Source: DATKOF01 sp035524795 (GTDB taxonomy: Bacteria; Pseudomonadota; Gammaproteobacteria; Burkholderiales; SG8-41). Taken from it: a stretch of DNA of 50,584 bases. Where the stretch lies: assembly GCA_035524795.1 (NCBI GenBank), contig DATKOF010000005.1:1-50584 (forward strand), written 5' to 3'. This document shows positions 22,830-29,745 of the stretch, piece by piece; position 1 is the first letter of the stretch, and every line of letters starts with the position of its first letter. Under the pieces are notes generated by a model that made no database searches, was not told where the DNA came from, and was given only the letters and a program-made list of their open reading frames with translations. Both the position numbers and the translations under genes were made by a program.

Positions 22830-23971
22830 GCCTGCGCCGATATTAATGTATGCCGCCCCGCCCACTCTTCGCTTTGACAGCGCGCCACATCATTCAACGA
22901 ACCGAACTTACGATGTGCCTCGCGCAACCATGCCGCGTCACCGCGCCGCATGCTGGCGTCCGCATGCAAGACATCGAGCGCTTTTCTGGTATTCAACCGG
23001 GCAGAATACGGGGACAGCAGTTCGAGCGTACCCAGTATGTCCCGTTGCAGAGATATTTGCCGTCGGGCATGGACGTCGGCGTAATTCGCATCGAACCCAT
23101 AGCGACACGCCTGAAATCGGTTGTACTTGTAAACAAGATACATATCCTCGGACACCTGGAGAGGCCGTTTGACCAGCGCATAGTACGCCAGGGTCTGGGC
23201 GTACGCGGCGAGCAATGCTGCGCGTTCCACCGTAAGGGGGGTATCGAGTACGCGTATCTCAACCGTGCCGTAATCAGGCTTGGGCCGGACGTCCCAGTAG
23301 AAATCCTTCATGCTCTCGACAATGTGAAACCCACGCATCTTCTCGAAATAAGCGACAAAATTGTCCCACTTTTGCAAGAACGGCATGCTCCCAGACAGGG
23401 GAAATGCGCTTACTGTATTGAGCCGCGACGACTGAAAACCGGTGTCCGTGCCCTGCTGAAACGGCGACGAGGCGGACAACGCGATGAAATGGGGCACATA
23501 TCGGGAAAGTATATGCGTCAGATAAAGCGCTGCATCTCCATCCGGGCAACCGATATGGATGTGCTGCCCAAACACCGTGAACTGCTTGGCAAGATAACCA
23601 TAGACCTCCAGAAGATGCCTGAAACGCTCGGTGGGATAAATACGGCGCTCGCTCCAGTCGTGAAAGGGATGTGAACCTCCGCCGGCGATGCGTAAATTAA
23701 GTTGCGCTGCGGCGCGCACCACCGTATCCCGGATCTGCCTCAACTCGACAAGAAGCGCCTCATAATTCGAATGCACGGAAGAATTGAGCTCGATCATGCT
23801 TTCGGTTATTTCGGGTTTGATCGCACCGGGATGTCCGATCTTTTCCAGCAACGCCAGCAGATCGACCGCGTCGCGCGACAGGTTGTAGTCGTGCGAATTC
23901 AGAATCTGAAGTTCGAGTTCGACGCCCATCGATAAATCCCGGGACGGCCTGAAATCGAGTTCGTGATTCAC
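22826..23971 (-). CDS. ybdK: YbdK-type carboxylate-amine (glutamate-cysteine) ligase
   Basis: 381 residues from GTG 23971, which overlaps the antiporter stop (GTGA); the long upstream frame is antisense-like. SMGVELELQILNSHDYNL, KPEITESMIELNSS, SHPFHDWSERRIYPTERF, GQHIHIGCPDGD, SSPFQQGTDTGFQSSRLN and GTVEIRVLDTPLTV are the GCS2 family motifs, with the acidic metal-binding residues (E in GVELE, EIT). YbdK has weak gamma-glutamylcysteine ligase activity in vitro. Here it sits directly behind a Kef-like antiporter, suggesting that a glutathione-like metabolite is linked to ion efflux (inference). Confidence 0.9.
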   Translation of the reverse strand: MNHELDFRPSRDLSMGVELELQILNSHDYNLSRDAVDLLALLEKIGHPGAIKPEITESMIELNSSVHSNYEALLVELRQIRDTVVRAAAQLNLRIAGGGSHPFHDWSERRIYPTERFRHLLEVYGYLAKQFTVFGQHIHIGCPDGDAALYLTHILSRYVPHFIALSASSPFQQGTDTGFQSSRLNTVSAFPLSGSMPFLQKWDNFVAYFEKMRGFHIVESMKDFYWDVRPKPDYGTVEIRVLDTPLTVERAALLAAYAQTLAYYALVKRPLQVSEDMYLVYKYNRFQACRYGFDANYADVHARRQISLQRDILGTLELLSPYSARLNTRKALDVLHADASMRRGDAAWLREAHRKFGSLNDVARCQSEEWAGRHTLISAQA

Positions 23972-25173
23972 GTTGCCGTCCGCGCTTCCTTGGCGCTGCG
24001 CAGCGCAAACTGCACCGCCAACGGACCGATGAGTTCGAGAATCAGCGCGGCAGCCAATACGATCGCACTGAGTTTTTCGTTGAACGCCGGATAGAACTTC
24101 CCGGCGCTGTATGTCATGGCAAGCGCAACACCGGACATCGGCAGCAACGCAATACTGAGCAGGCCGCCGCTGCCAGCACGTATCCCGCTCAAATGGGCAA
24201 AACACATTACACCAATCGACTTGCCGACAAAACGCGCGGCGATATAACCTGCTGCGACTCCAAAGCCGGTGATCAGGTTGTCGATTCTCAGCATGGCACC
24301 GGTCGCAACGAACAGCACGATGAAGAAAGCCTGGCCAAAGGAGCCGAGATCAACCGACATCAACGCGTGGTCCTGGTCCATATTTCTGACCAGCACTCCG
24401 AAGGTCAGAAGCGTCATTAACACCGACAACTTGAGCGCCTCGGCGGCGCCGACAAGAAATATGATCATTGCCAGCAGCAATGTCAGGTGCAGCTCCACTT
24501 GTTTACCGAGCCAGCGTGCCAGCATGAGTACCAGCACGCTTGCCAGGAAACCGGCGTAAAAAGAGCCAACCAGAATATAAAACGGATGCAGCAGCGCAAT
24601 GAGCCAACTGGCGTGGTACTCATGGTGTATCCACGACAGCAGCATCGTGGTCAGAACGAATGCGGTCACGCTGTTGATTGCGACCAGATTCAGCGCGCGC
24701 TCGGTGATCTGGCCTTCAGCTTTCAGCTCACGTGCGACCAGCATCACGATTGCAGGGGATGAAGACACGCCGATCGCGGCCGCGACTGTCGCATAGAGCG
24801 GTTCGATGCCGAACCACAATAATACGGTAAACATGGAACCGAACGACAACAGACATTCGGCCAGTGCCAGCACCGCCAGCCAGCGGTCATGTCGAAGCCA
24901 ATTCAGATCGAGTCGTCTCCCGAGCTCAAACAGCACCAGCCCCAGCCCGATGTCAAAAAACACACGCATATAGTCGAACATTCTGGTGTCGAGCAGATTC
25001 AGTCCGCTGGCACCGAGCGTGAGGCCGATAAGCACGTATCCCGTGATGCGCGGCAGATTCAGTACGCGCCGGACGAGTTCGCCCGCAAGAGCGCCGGCAA
25101 GCAGCAAAATGCCGAACAGAGCAAATGGATTATCCGGAATCGGGAATTGCGGCAGAAACTCCACGTTCGCCAT
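23968..25173 (-). CDS. CPA2 cation:proton antiporter (KefB-like, truncated of regulatory domains)
   Basis: 401 residues from ATG 25173 (GGGAGG 9 nt upstream). About 12 membrane helices; the CPA2 pore region is clear: PRITGYVLIGLTLGASGL, VFFDIGLGLVLFELGRRLDL, and the discontinuous helices with SSSPAIVMLV and SIALLPMSGVALAM. No cytoplasmic TrkA-N/RCK domain follows, in contrast to KefB/KefC with about 600 residues. First gene of the antiporter-ybdK-glrK-qseG-glrR run, all overlapping by 4 nt. K+ or Na+ specificity cannot be read. Confidence 0.9.
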   Translation of the reverse strand: MANVEFLPQFPIPDNPFALFGILLLAGALAGELVRRVLNLPRITGYVLIGLTLGASGLNLLDTRMFDYMRVFFDIGLGLVLFELGRRLDLNWLRHDRWLAVLALAECLLSFGSMFTVLLWFGIEPLYATVAAAIGVSSSPAIVMLVARELKAEGQITERALNLVAINSVTAFVLTTMLLSWIHHEYHASWLIALLHPFYILVGSFYAGFLASVLVLMLARWLGKQVELHLTLLLAMIIFLVGAAEALKLSVLMTLLTFGVLVRNMDQDHALMSVDLGSFGQAFFIVLFVATGAMLRIDNLITGFGVAAGYIAARFVGKSIGVMCFAHLSGIRAGSGGLLSIALLPMSGVALAMTYSAGKFYPAFNEKLSAIVLAAALILELIGPLAVQFALRSAKEARTAT

Positions 25174-25559
25174 GGCAGTCATCCTCCCGGGGCTTTCGTC
25201 CGACGCTCAATTAAATATGGATGATTTATCTTTACCCACGCCCGGACGGAGTTGTGAACAATTCACCGGGCAATAAACAAGATCGCCCGTGTTTTATGAG
25301 TGGTGCCGCCCCTATCAAAGTTCCCATGATGCATTTGTCATTTTGAAGCGCATCGTTCCGCTGTCGGGAGCCGCCGACAACATAACCCCTTGATATTATG
25401 ACGATCTTCATGGAATCGTCTGACGGCGTCGCCATATAGCGACAATCCGGGCCGTGGAAAAATTTCACAGTCAAATTACAAGCTCATAAATTCATTAGTC
25501 AAATTGATGATGGCACGCAGATTGCGCATATCCGGATAAATATATTGAAGGAATCGATC
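25174..25559. other. Intergenic regulatory region between divergent units
   Basis: 386 nt between the antiporter start (minus) and the small ORF/mlaC (plus). AT-richer than its neighbours. It holds a near-consensus sigma-54 site near its right end. The 80-codon minus-strand frame 25232-25474 has no Shine-Dalgarno and no recognisable protein; I leave it uncalled. Confidence 0.5.
25511..25525 (+). promoter_or_regulatory. Sigma-54 (-24/-12) promoter upstream of mlaC
   Basis: TGGCACG-CAGA-TTGC matches the sigma-54 consensus TGGCACG-N4-TTGC at every defined position. The predicted start is near 25537, 23 nt before the ATG at 25560, with AAGGA correctly placed between. The sigma-54 activator GlrR is encoded in the adjacent operon. 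Confidence 0.75.
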
Positions 25560-25679
25560 ATGAGATTGATCAGAAAAAGTGCGCAAGCTGTAAAGATCGC
25601 CGGAGGCGGCGCCGGTGCGGTTGCCGGCAGCCGGATCGACTGCGATCAGATCCCGCCAGTCACTGAGGATAACCTCTGA
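25560..25679 (+). CDS. 39-residue small protein coupled to mlaC
   Basis: ATG 25560 with AAGGA 7 nt upstream; the TGA overlaps the mlaC start (TGATG). The peptide has a basic amphipathic start (MRLIRKSAQAVKIAGGG), a small Gly/Ala zipper-like stretch (GAGAVAGSR) and an acidic end (IPPVTEDNL). Not recognised. It is well positioned as the first translated unit after the sigma-54 promoter. Confidence 0.5.
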   Translation: MRLIRKSAQAVKIAGGGAGAVAGSRIDCDQIPPVTEDNL

Positions 25680-26281
25680 TGAAGAACATCTCGGTTGTCC
25701 TGACAATTTTTGCGCTATTAATGCCATCTCTGCCGGTTCCGGCCGCCGATCTTCCGGATGTGATTGTTAAATCGACAGTTGATGAAGTAATGGACGTGAT
25801 CAGGAAAAACAAGGATAAGCAGATGTTGCGCGACCTGGCCGAACACAAGGTGGTGCCGCATTTTGACTTCAGGCGAATGACGCAAAAGGCGGTCGGTAAT
25901 GCGTGGCAGCGCGCAACCCCCGCACAGCAGGAGGCGCTCCAAAACGGCTTTCGTACCCTATTGGTTAATACTTATGTTAACGCGCTCAACATATCGGCAA
26001 CCGGCTCGGAAACCGTCGATGTCAAGCCGTTGCGAGTGGCATCTGGCCAGAACGAAGTCACCGTCAAGACGACAGTAACCACTCCCGGCAAGCAACCGGT
26101 CCCGATCGACTACAACATGGACCGCGAACAGGACGGCTGGAAGGTCATCGATGTTGTGGTCGACAATGTGAGCCTGGTCATCAATTATCGAGGCACATTT
26201 TCCGAGGAGATCAACCGGTCCGGAATCGATGGCCTCATCCGGCTGCTGGATCAGAAAAACCGGACGCTCGCCAGCAGTTAA
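25679..26281 (+). CDS. mlaC: MlaC/Ttg2D phospholipid-binding periplasmic protein
   Basis: 200 residues. Signal peptide MKNISVVLTIFALLMPSLPVPA. Then the MlaC fold: VVPHFDFRRMTQKAVGNAWQRATPAQQEALQNGFRTLLVNTYVNAL, followed by VTVKTTVTTPGKQPVPIDYNM and GWKVIDVVVDNVSLVINYRGTFSEEINRSGIDGLIRLL. MlaC shuttles phospholipid between the outer membrane (MlaA) and the inner-membrane MlaFEDB complex. No mlaA, B, D, E or F is nearby, so this is an orphan copy, preceded by a sigma-54 promoter instead of being in an mla operon. Possibly specialised for envelope stress. Confidence 0.93.
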   Translation: MKNISVVLTIFALLMPSLPVPAADLPDVIVKSTVDEVMDVIRKNKDKQMLRDLAEHKVVPHFDFRRMTQKAVGNAWQRATPAQQEALQNGFRTLLVNTYVNALNISATGSETVDVKPLRVASGQNEVTVKTTVTTPGKQPVPIDYNMDREQDGWKVIDVVVDNVSLVINYRGTFSEEINRSGIDGLIRLLDQKNRTLASS

Positions 26282-26325
26282 GGCATGCGGCACATCCGGC
26301 ATATGATTTGAAAGGATCGGCAAAC

Positions 26326-26739
26326 ATGACAATACGAGTGGAGGGCGGCACCTGCGCATTAGTACGCTCATCGCCGACGGTTCCCGGTCCGGCGTCAGAG
26401 CACAGCAATTATGATCGGACCCCTCATATTACATACGTCGATCAGGCGATCATGCGCGCTTATTTTCAGCGCCATGACAGCGCCTTGCCAGGCGCGGAAA
26501 TTCCCAATCAAACATCATCGAAGGCAAACGGGAAAATGCGCCTATTACCCGACGCGCTCGAACGCAAACTGAGCGTCCTGCCCGCCAATTACCTGCGTGC
26601 GCTGTCGGGCGACAGTGTGCTTCTGGTTGAAACCGTGACACATACGGTTATTGACCGTATGCGCAATGTCCGATCGAAATCGGAATGGGGTACGATGCAA
26701 CATCGGGCTGGGTATGAGAGCGCAAATTCAGCCGCCTGA
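26326..26739 (+). CDS. Hypothetical protein with RcnB/CigR-like C-terminal motif
   Basis: 137 residues from ATG 26326 (AAAGGA upstream). No signal peptide. The N-terminal 70 residues are disordered-looking (Ser/Pro/His-rich). The segment RLLPDALERKLSVLPANYLRALSGDSVLLVETVTHTVIDRMRNV follows the 'LP..l...l..LP.gy.r...gdd.vLvd..T..Vidvi' pattern seen at the end of RcnB-like and CigR-like periplasmic proteins. Those proteins are exported, so the absence of a signal peptide is odd. The tail is Ser/Ala-rich. Lies 44 nt behind mlaC and may share its transcript. Confidence 0.55.
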   Translation: MTIRVEGGTCALVRSSPTVPGPASEHSNYDRTPHITYVDQAIMRAYFQRHDSALPGAEIPNQTSSKANGKMRLLPDALERKLSVLPANYLRALSGDSVLLVETVTHTVIDRMRNVRSKSEWGTMQHRAGYESANSAA

Positions 26740-26861
26740 TGATGAGCGAGGACCTTCGATTTCGCACCGGACAGCCGATCGATGGGTGGAGCACGACCAC
26801 CGTTATCGCCAGGAACGGGGCCATTGGGAATAAGCCGATCAGTGAAAACCCCGGGTTCTAA
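26739..26861 (+). CDS. Possible 40-residue coupled small ORF
   Basis: The ATG overlaps the previous stop (TGATGATG). The peptide MMSEDLRFRTGQPIDGWSTT continues with VIARNGAIGNKPISENPGF. It is soluble, with no recognisable motif. Support is position only. Confidence 0.25.
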   Translation: MMSEDLRFRTGQPIDGWSTTTVIARNGAIGNKPISENPGF

Positions 26862-26911
26862 ATATCGGGAATGGCGGAGACCCGCAAAAACCTTTCCTGC
26901 GGAAAAGGCTC

Positions 26912-27643
26912 ATGATTGATCCGTCCGACATTCTGAACGCCAAACTCCTGATCGTAGACGATCAGGAGTTTGGCGCCCGTTTTCTCAAAGCAATCCTGGC
27001 GCGGGCCGGTCATACCGATATTACCTACACGACGGACCCTCACGAGGTGTGCGATCTGCATCGCACCAACCACTATAAGGCAATTCTGCTCGATTTGAGA
27101 ATGCCGGGAATGGACGGCTTCCAAGTGATGAAAGACCTGAAAGCGATCGAATCGGACAGTTACATTCCGGTGCTTGCCATTACTGCAGAACCGGCTTACA
27201 AGCTGGCCGCGCTCAAAGCCGGCGCAAAGGATTTCATTACTAAACCGTACGATCCGCAGGAGGTCGTAACGCGGGTCCGCAACATGCTGGAAATCCGCCT
27301 GCTGCATGAAGATGCCCGCAACGCTGCCATCACCAACGAGACTCTGGCACAGCAGGACCCGCTCACGGGGCTTGCCAACAGGCGGCTTCTGGCCAAGCGA
27401 ATCTCAGCCGCGTTGGCAAATGCCCGACGCAACAACAATGCCATGGCTGTGGTGTATCTGGACCCGGACGGATTTAAAAACGTCAACGACACTTCAGGAC
27501 ACGACGTTGGCGACGCTCTGCTGAAACTCGTCGCACAACGCCTGGAATCCGTTGTGCGTCAGGAGGACACGGTAGCGCGCGTGGGAGGAGACCTTTTCCT
27601 CCGCGCGTCTTCCTTAGTCCGTAATCTTTTGGCATGTTCGTAA
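26912..27643 (+). pseudogene. Response regulator-diguanylate cyclase, cut at the GGDEF motif
   Basis: 243 residues. Residues 10-125 are a complete receiver domain (VDDQEF acidic pocket, Asp61 in LLDLRMPGMDG, Lys111). A linker and the first part of a GGDEF domain follow (DPLTGLANRRLLAKRI, VVYLDPDGFKNVNDTSGHDVGDALLKLVAQRLESVVRQEDTVARVGGD). At the catalytic motif the protein reads RVGGD-L-F-L-R-A-S-S and soon ends, so the E-F of GGDEF and the C-terminal 60-70 residues are missing. 'Asp-Pro-Asp' stands where 'D-I-D/L-D-x-D' normally lies. The break is where the tRNA-Lys-linked element begins. It should be unable to make c-di-GMP. Confidence 0.85.
26938..26975. repeat. 17-bp perfect inverted repeat inside the response-regulator start
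   Basis: CGCCAAACTCCTGATCG (26938-26954), loop TAGA, then its exact reverse complement (26959-26975). It begins 26 nt after the ATG and codes the conserved receiver residues K-L-L-I-V-D-D-Q-E-F-G. The mRNA would fold into a very stable hairpin. Confidence 0.95.
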
Positions 27644-28276
27644 ATCGAGAAGAGCCACAAATATTACCTCCTCGACCTATGGCAACAAGCTGGCTGGGAC
27701 GGCAAAGGCCCCGTCTGGCGACTCGAAGTCCAGTTCAAGCGCGAGGTCTTGTCCGAATTGGGCCTTGGGGATTTCCATAGCGTGATGGCGAATCTCAACG
27801 GGTTATGGAGCTATGCACTTACCGATTGGTTGAAGCTCACAATTCCCAATCCTAGCGATCACACCCGCAGCCGCTGGCCTGTCCACCCGTTGTGGGTCGC
27901 TTTGGCTTCCATCGATTGGGAAACGACTGGCGGTCCGCTATTGCGGGAATACCCCCAAAATGACGCGCCCAGATTTGAACGGATTTGGGCGCTCTGCTTT
28001 CGCGCCGCCGTCTCATTCATGGCAAAAACCGGCTGCAATGAACTTCATACGGCGCTCAATGAGGTTTCCGAACAAACCATTGGTCACATCGACAAGATCG
28101 CCTACATCCTCGGCGTCGATTTTGACAAGTATGTGCGCGAGAAAGTCGAATTGAAACGGCGCGAATACGGGACTGCCCATAACGGGAAGCCCGAAGTTGA
28201 ACCGAAATCGCAAGCGGACATTGATCGGGACGCGGCTCGCTATCGACGGGCATCCGATGGTGGAACAGATGATTAA
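27644..28276 (+). pseudogene. Replication-initiator-like protein, C-terminal fragment
   Basis: Open after a stop at 27641, with no plausible start before TTG 27749, yet the reading upstream is protein-like: HKYYLLDLWQQAGWDGKGPVW then RLEVQFKREVLSELGLGDF. The rest has LWSYALTDWLKLTIPNP, SRWPVHPLWVALASIDW, and a long helical tail. The 'VWRlEvqfkr' block resembles Rep_trans-type initiators of rolling-circle plasmids and integrative elements. The N-terminal catalytic part is missing, so the gene is 5'-truncated at the same place where the GGDEF gene is 3'-truncated: the left edge of the element, or a deletion joint. Family assignment is tentative. Confidence 0.55.
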
Positions 28277-28610
28277 TAAATCTGATTCGGGACTTGGGCG
28301 TCCTGTGGCGCGCTGCCTCACCAAAGAACAGGCGGCCGATTATCTCGGCATTGGCGTTACCTTGCTGGAAACCCTCGGTGTACCCTGCCTCAAGCTCGGT
28401 CGGCGGAGTGTCTATGACACAGTTGACTTGGATGCGTGGCTTGCCGAATATAAGGGCCGAGGGCGGGCCGGAAAGGAGGTTGCTCCATGGCCCGTGAAAC
28501 CGGAATCCACCGGAGAAAGGATTCGCGCTTCTGGTGGATCGATGTCGTCTTACCCAACGGTCAGCGAATACGAAAGAGCACTGGGACTAAAAACCCGAAC
28601 GAAGCGTTAG
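28269..28610 (+). CDS. Excisionase/AlpA-like HTH protein of the integrated element
   Basis: 113 residues from ATG 28269, overlapping the Rep-like gene by 8 nt. CLTKEQAADYLGIGVTLLETLGVPCLKLGRRSVYDTVDLDAWLAEYKG is a MerR/AlpA-type DNA-binding fold (HTH_17) as used by phage and island excisionases. The 124-nt overlap with the integrase start (28487) in another frame is large; the C-terminal part beyond about residue 65 may be an overlap tail. It probably directs excision or regulates integrase expression. Confidence 0.75.
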   Translation: MINKSDSGLGRPVARCLTKEQAADYLGIGVTLLETLGVPCLKLGRRSVYDTVDLDAWLAEYKGRGRAGKEVAPWPVKPESTGERIRASGGSMSSYPTVSEYERALGLKTRTKR

Positions 28611-29557
28611 CCCTGCTTGCCAAGATCAAGGTCGAGTCATTCAGGGACGCCAATTTCGGGATTAAGGCCAAGCGCACTTGGCAAGAGGCCGTTGTCCGGT
28701 ATCTCGTTATCAAGTCGAATCTGCGTCGGGTCGATGAGGTCAAACGAAGTTTCAAGCGGCTGCACCCGTATCTTGGCCATTTGACGCTGGACAGGATCAA
28801 CGGGGATGTGATCTGGGGTCTTATCGAGCGCGAAGTCAAACGCGGAATGAGTCCCTCGACGGTCAATCGGCAGCTTGCGCTTGTTCGCGCCCTGCTCCGC
28901 ATGGCGCGAGATGAGTGGCAATGGCTCTCGACGATCCCGAAGATTCGAATGCTCGAAGGCGAGGTTGCGCGTGATCGCTGGATCACCAAGGAAGAGGCGC
29001 AGCGGTTGATTGATGCTTGCCCTCCTCATTTGGCGGCTCTGGTCAGATTTGCGCTGGCAACTGGCTGCCGGGCCAGCGAGATTGCCGGATTGGAATGGAA
29101 CCGTGTCGATCTGCAACGCAAGACGGCATGGCTCAACCATACCAAGAATGGAACGCCGCGAGGCGTACCCCTCAATCGTGATGCGGTCGCGGTGCTGGAA
29201 GAACAACGCGGCAAGCATGAGCGGTTCTGCTTTGTATTTCGGGGTCAGCCGATACGCTGGCAGTTGTCGAACAGCGGATGGGAAACCGCGATCAAGAAAG
29301 CTGGCATCGAGGATCTTCGTTTTCACGATCTCCGGCACACTTGGGCATCGTGGCATCGTCAGGCGGGCACTACCTGCGATGAGCTCAAAGACTTGGGCGG
29401 ATGGAAAACTCGGTCGATGGTGGATCGTTATGCGAAGTTTGCGACGGAGAATTTGGCTACCGCGGCGGCACGAATCGAAAATCGTGCACCGAATGTGATC
29501 AAATTCCCCACGTTTTCCCCACGTTCGGAAAACGCGCAAAATCGAAAACGGTCTTAA
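28487..29557 (+). CDS. int: Tyrosine recombinase (phage/island integrase)
   Basis: 356 residues. The arm-binding N-terminus (GIHRRKDSRFWWIDVVLPNGQRIRKSTGT), a core-binding SAM-like domain (about 65-165) and the catalytic domain are present. All active-site residues are visible: Arg195 in ATGCRASEI, Lys in HTKNGTPRGVPL, HDLRHTWASW with His280, Arg283 and His284, and Tyr315 in VDRYAKF. The gene points toward tRNA-Lys and stops 15 nt from its encoded CCA end, the normal arrangement when the tRNA 3' end is the attachment site. Confidence 0.95.
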   Translation: MARETGIHRRKDSRFWWIDVVLPNGQRIRKSTGTKNPNEALALLAKIKVESFRDANFGIKAKRTWQEAVVRYLVIKSNLRRVDEVKRSFKRLHPYLGHLTLDRINGDVIWGLIEREVKRGMSPSTVNRQLALVRALLRMARDEWQWLSTIPKIRMLEGEVARDRWITKEEAQRLIDACPPHLAALVRFALATGCRASEIAGLEWNRVDLQRKTAWLNHTKNGTPRGVPLNRDAVAVLEEQRGKHERFCFVFRGQPIRWQLSNSGWETAIKKAGIEDLRFHDLRHTWASWHRQAGTTCDELKDLGGWKTRSMVDRYAKFATENLATAAARIENRAPNVIKFPTFSPRSENAQNRKRS

Positions 29558-29571
29558 CTGCTTGATTGATC

Positions 29572-29647
29572 TGGTGGGGCGTGCAGGGGTCGAACCTGCG
29601 ACCTACTGATTAAGAGTCAGCTGCTCTACCAACTGAGCTAACGCCCC
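29572..29647 (-). tRNA. tRNA-Lys (CTT)
   Basis: 76 nt including encoded CCA. 5' GGGGCGTTAGCTCAGTTGG start; anticodon stem GCTGA with loop CTCTTAA, anticodon CTT; T-arm GGTTCGACCCC; acceptor pairs GGGGCG/CGCCCC with discriminator A. The integrase gene abuts its 3' end, marking it as an integration site. Confidence 0.97.
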
Positions 29648-29745
29648 GTATGCGGCCGGCGGCGACGTTCTCCGCCGGAAACGGAAGGCGCGCATTCTAG
29701 CATTCTGCCGCTGCAGTGTCACAGGCTGCTCCGCGCAATCCGTTC

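Noticed and set aside
25232..25474. 80-codon minus-strand ORF in the antiporter/mlaC gap
   Set aside because: No ribosome-binding site and no recognisable motif.
26858..27307. Minus-strand ORF that also reads a receiver-like peptide
   Set aside because: It echoes 'KLLIV.DQEFG' only because of the 17-bp inverted repeat; the rest is not protein-like.
27600..27660. attL copy of the tRNA-Lys 3' end
   Set aside because: No stretch matching the tRNA T-arm/acceptor is present at the junction.
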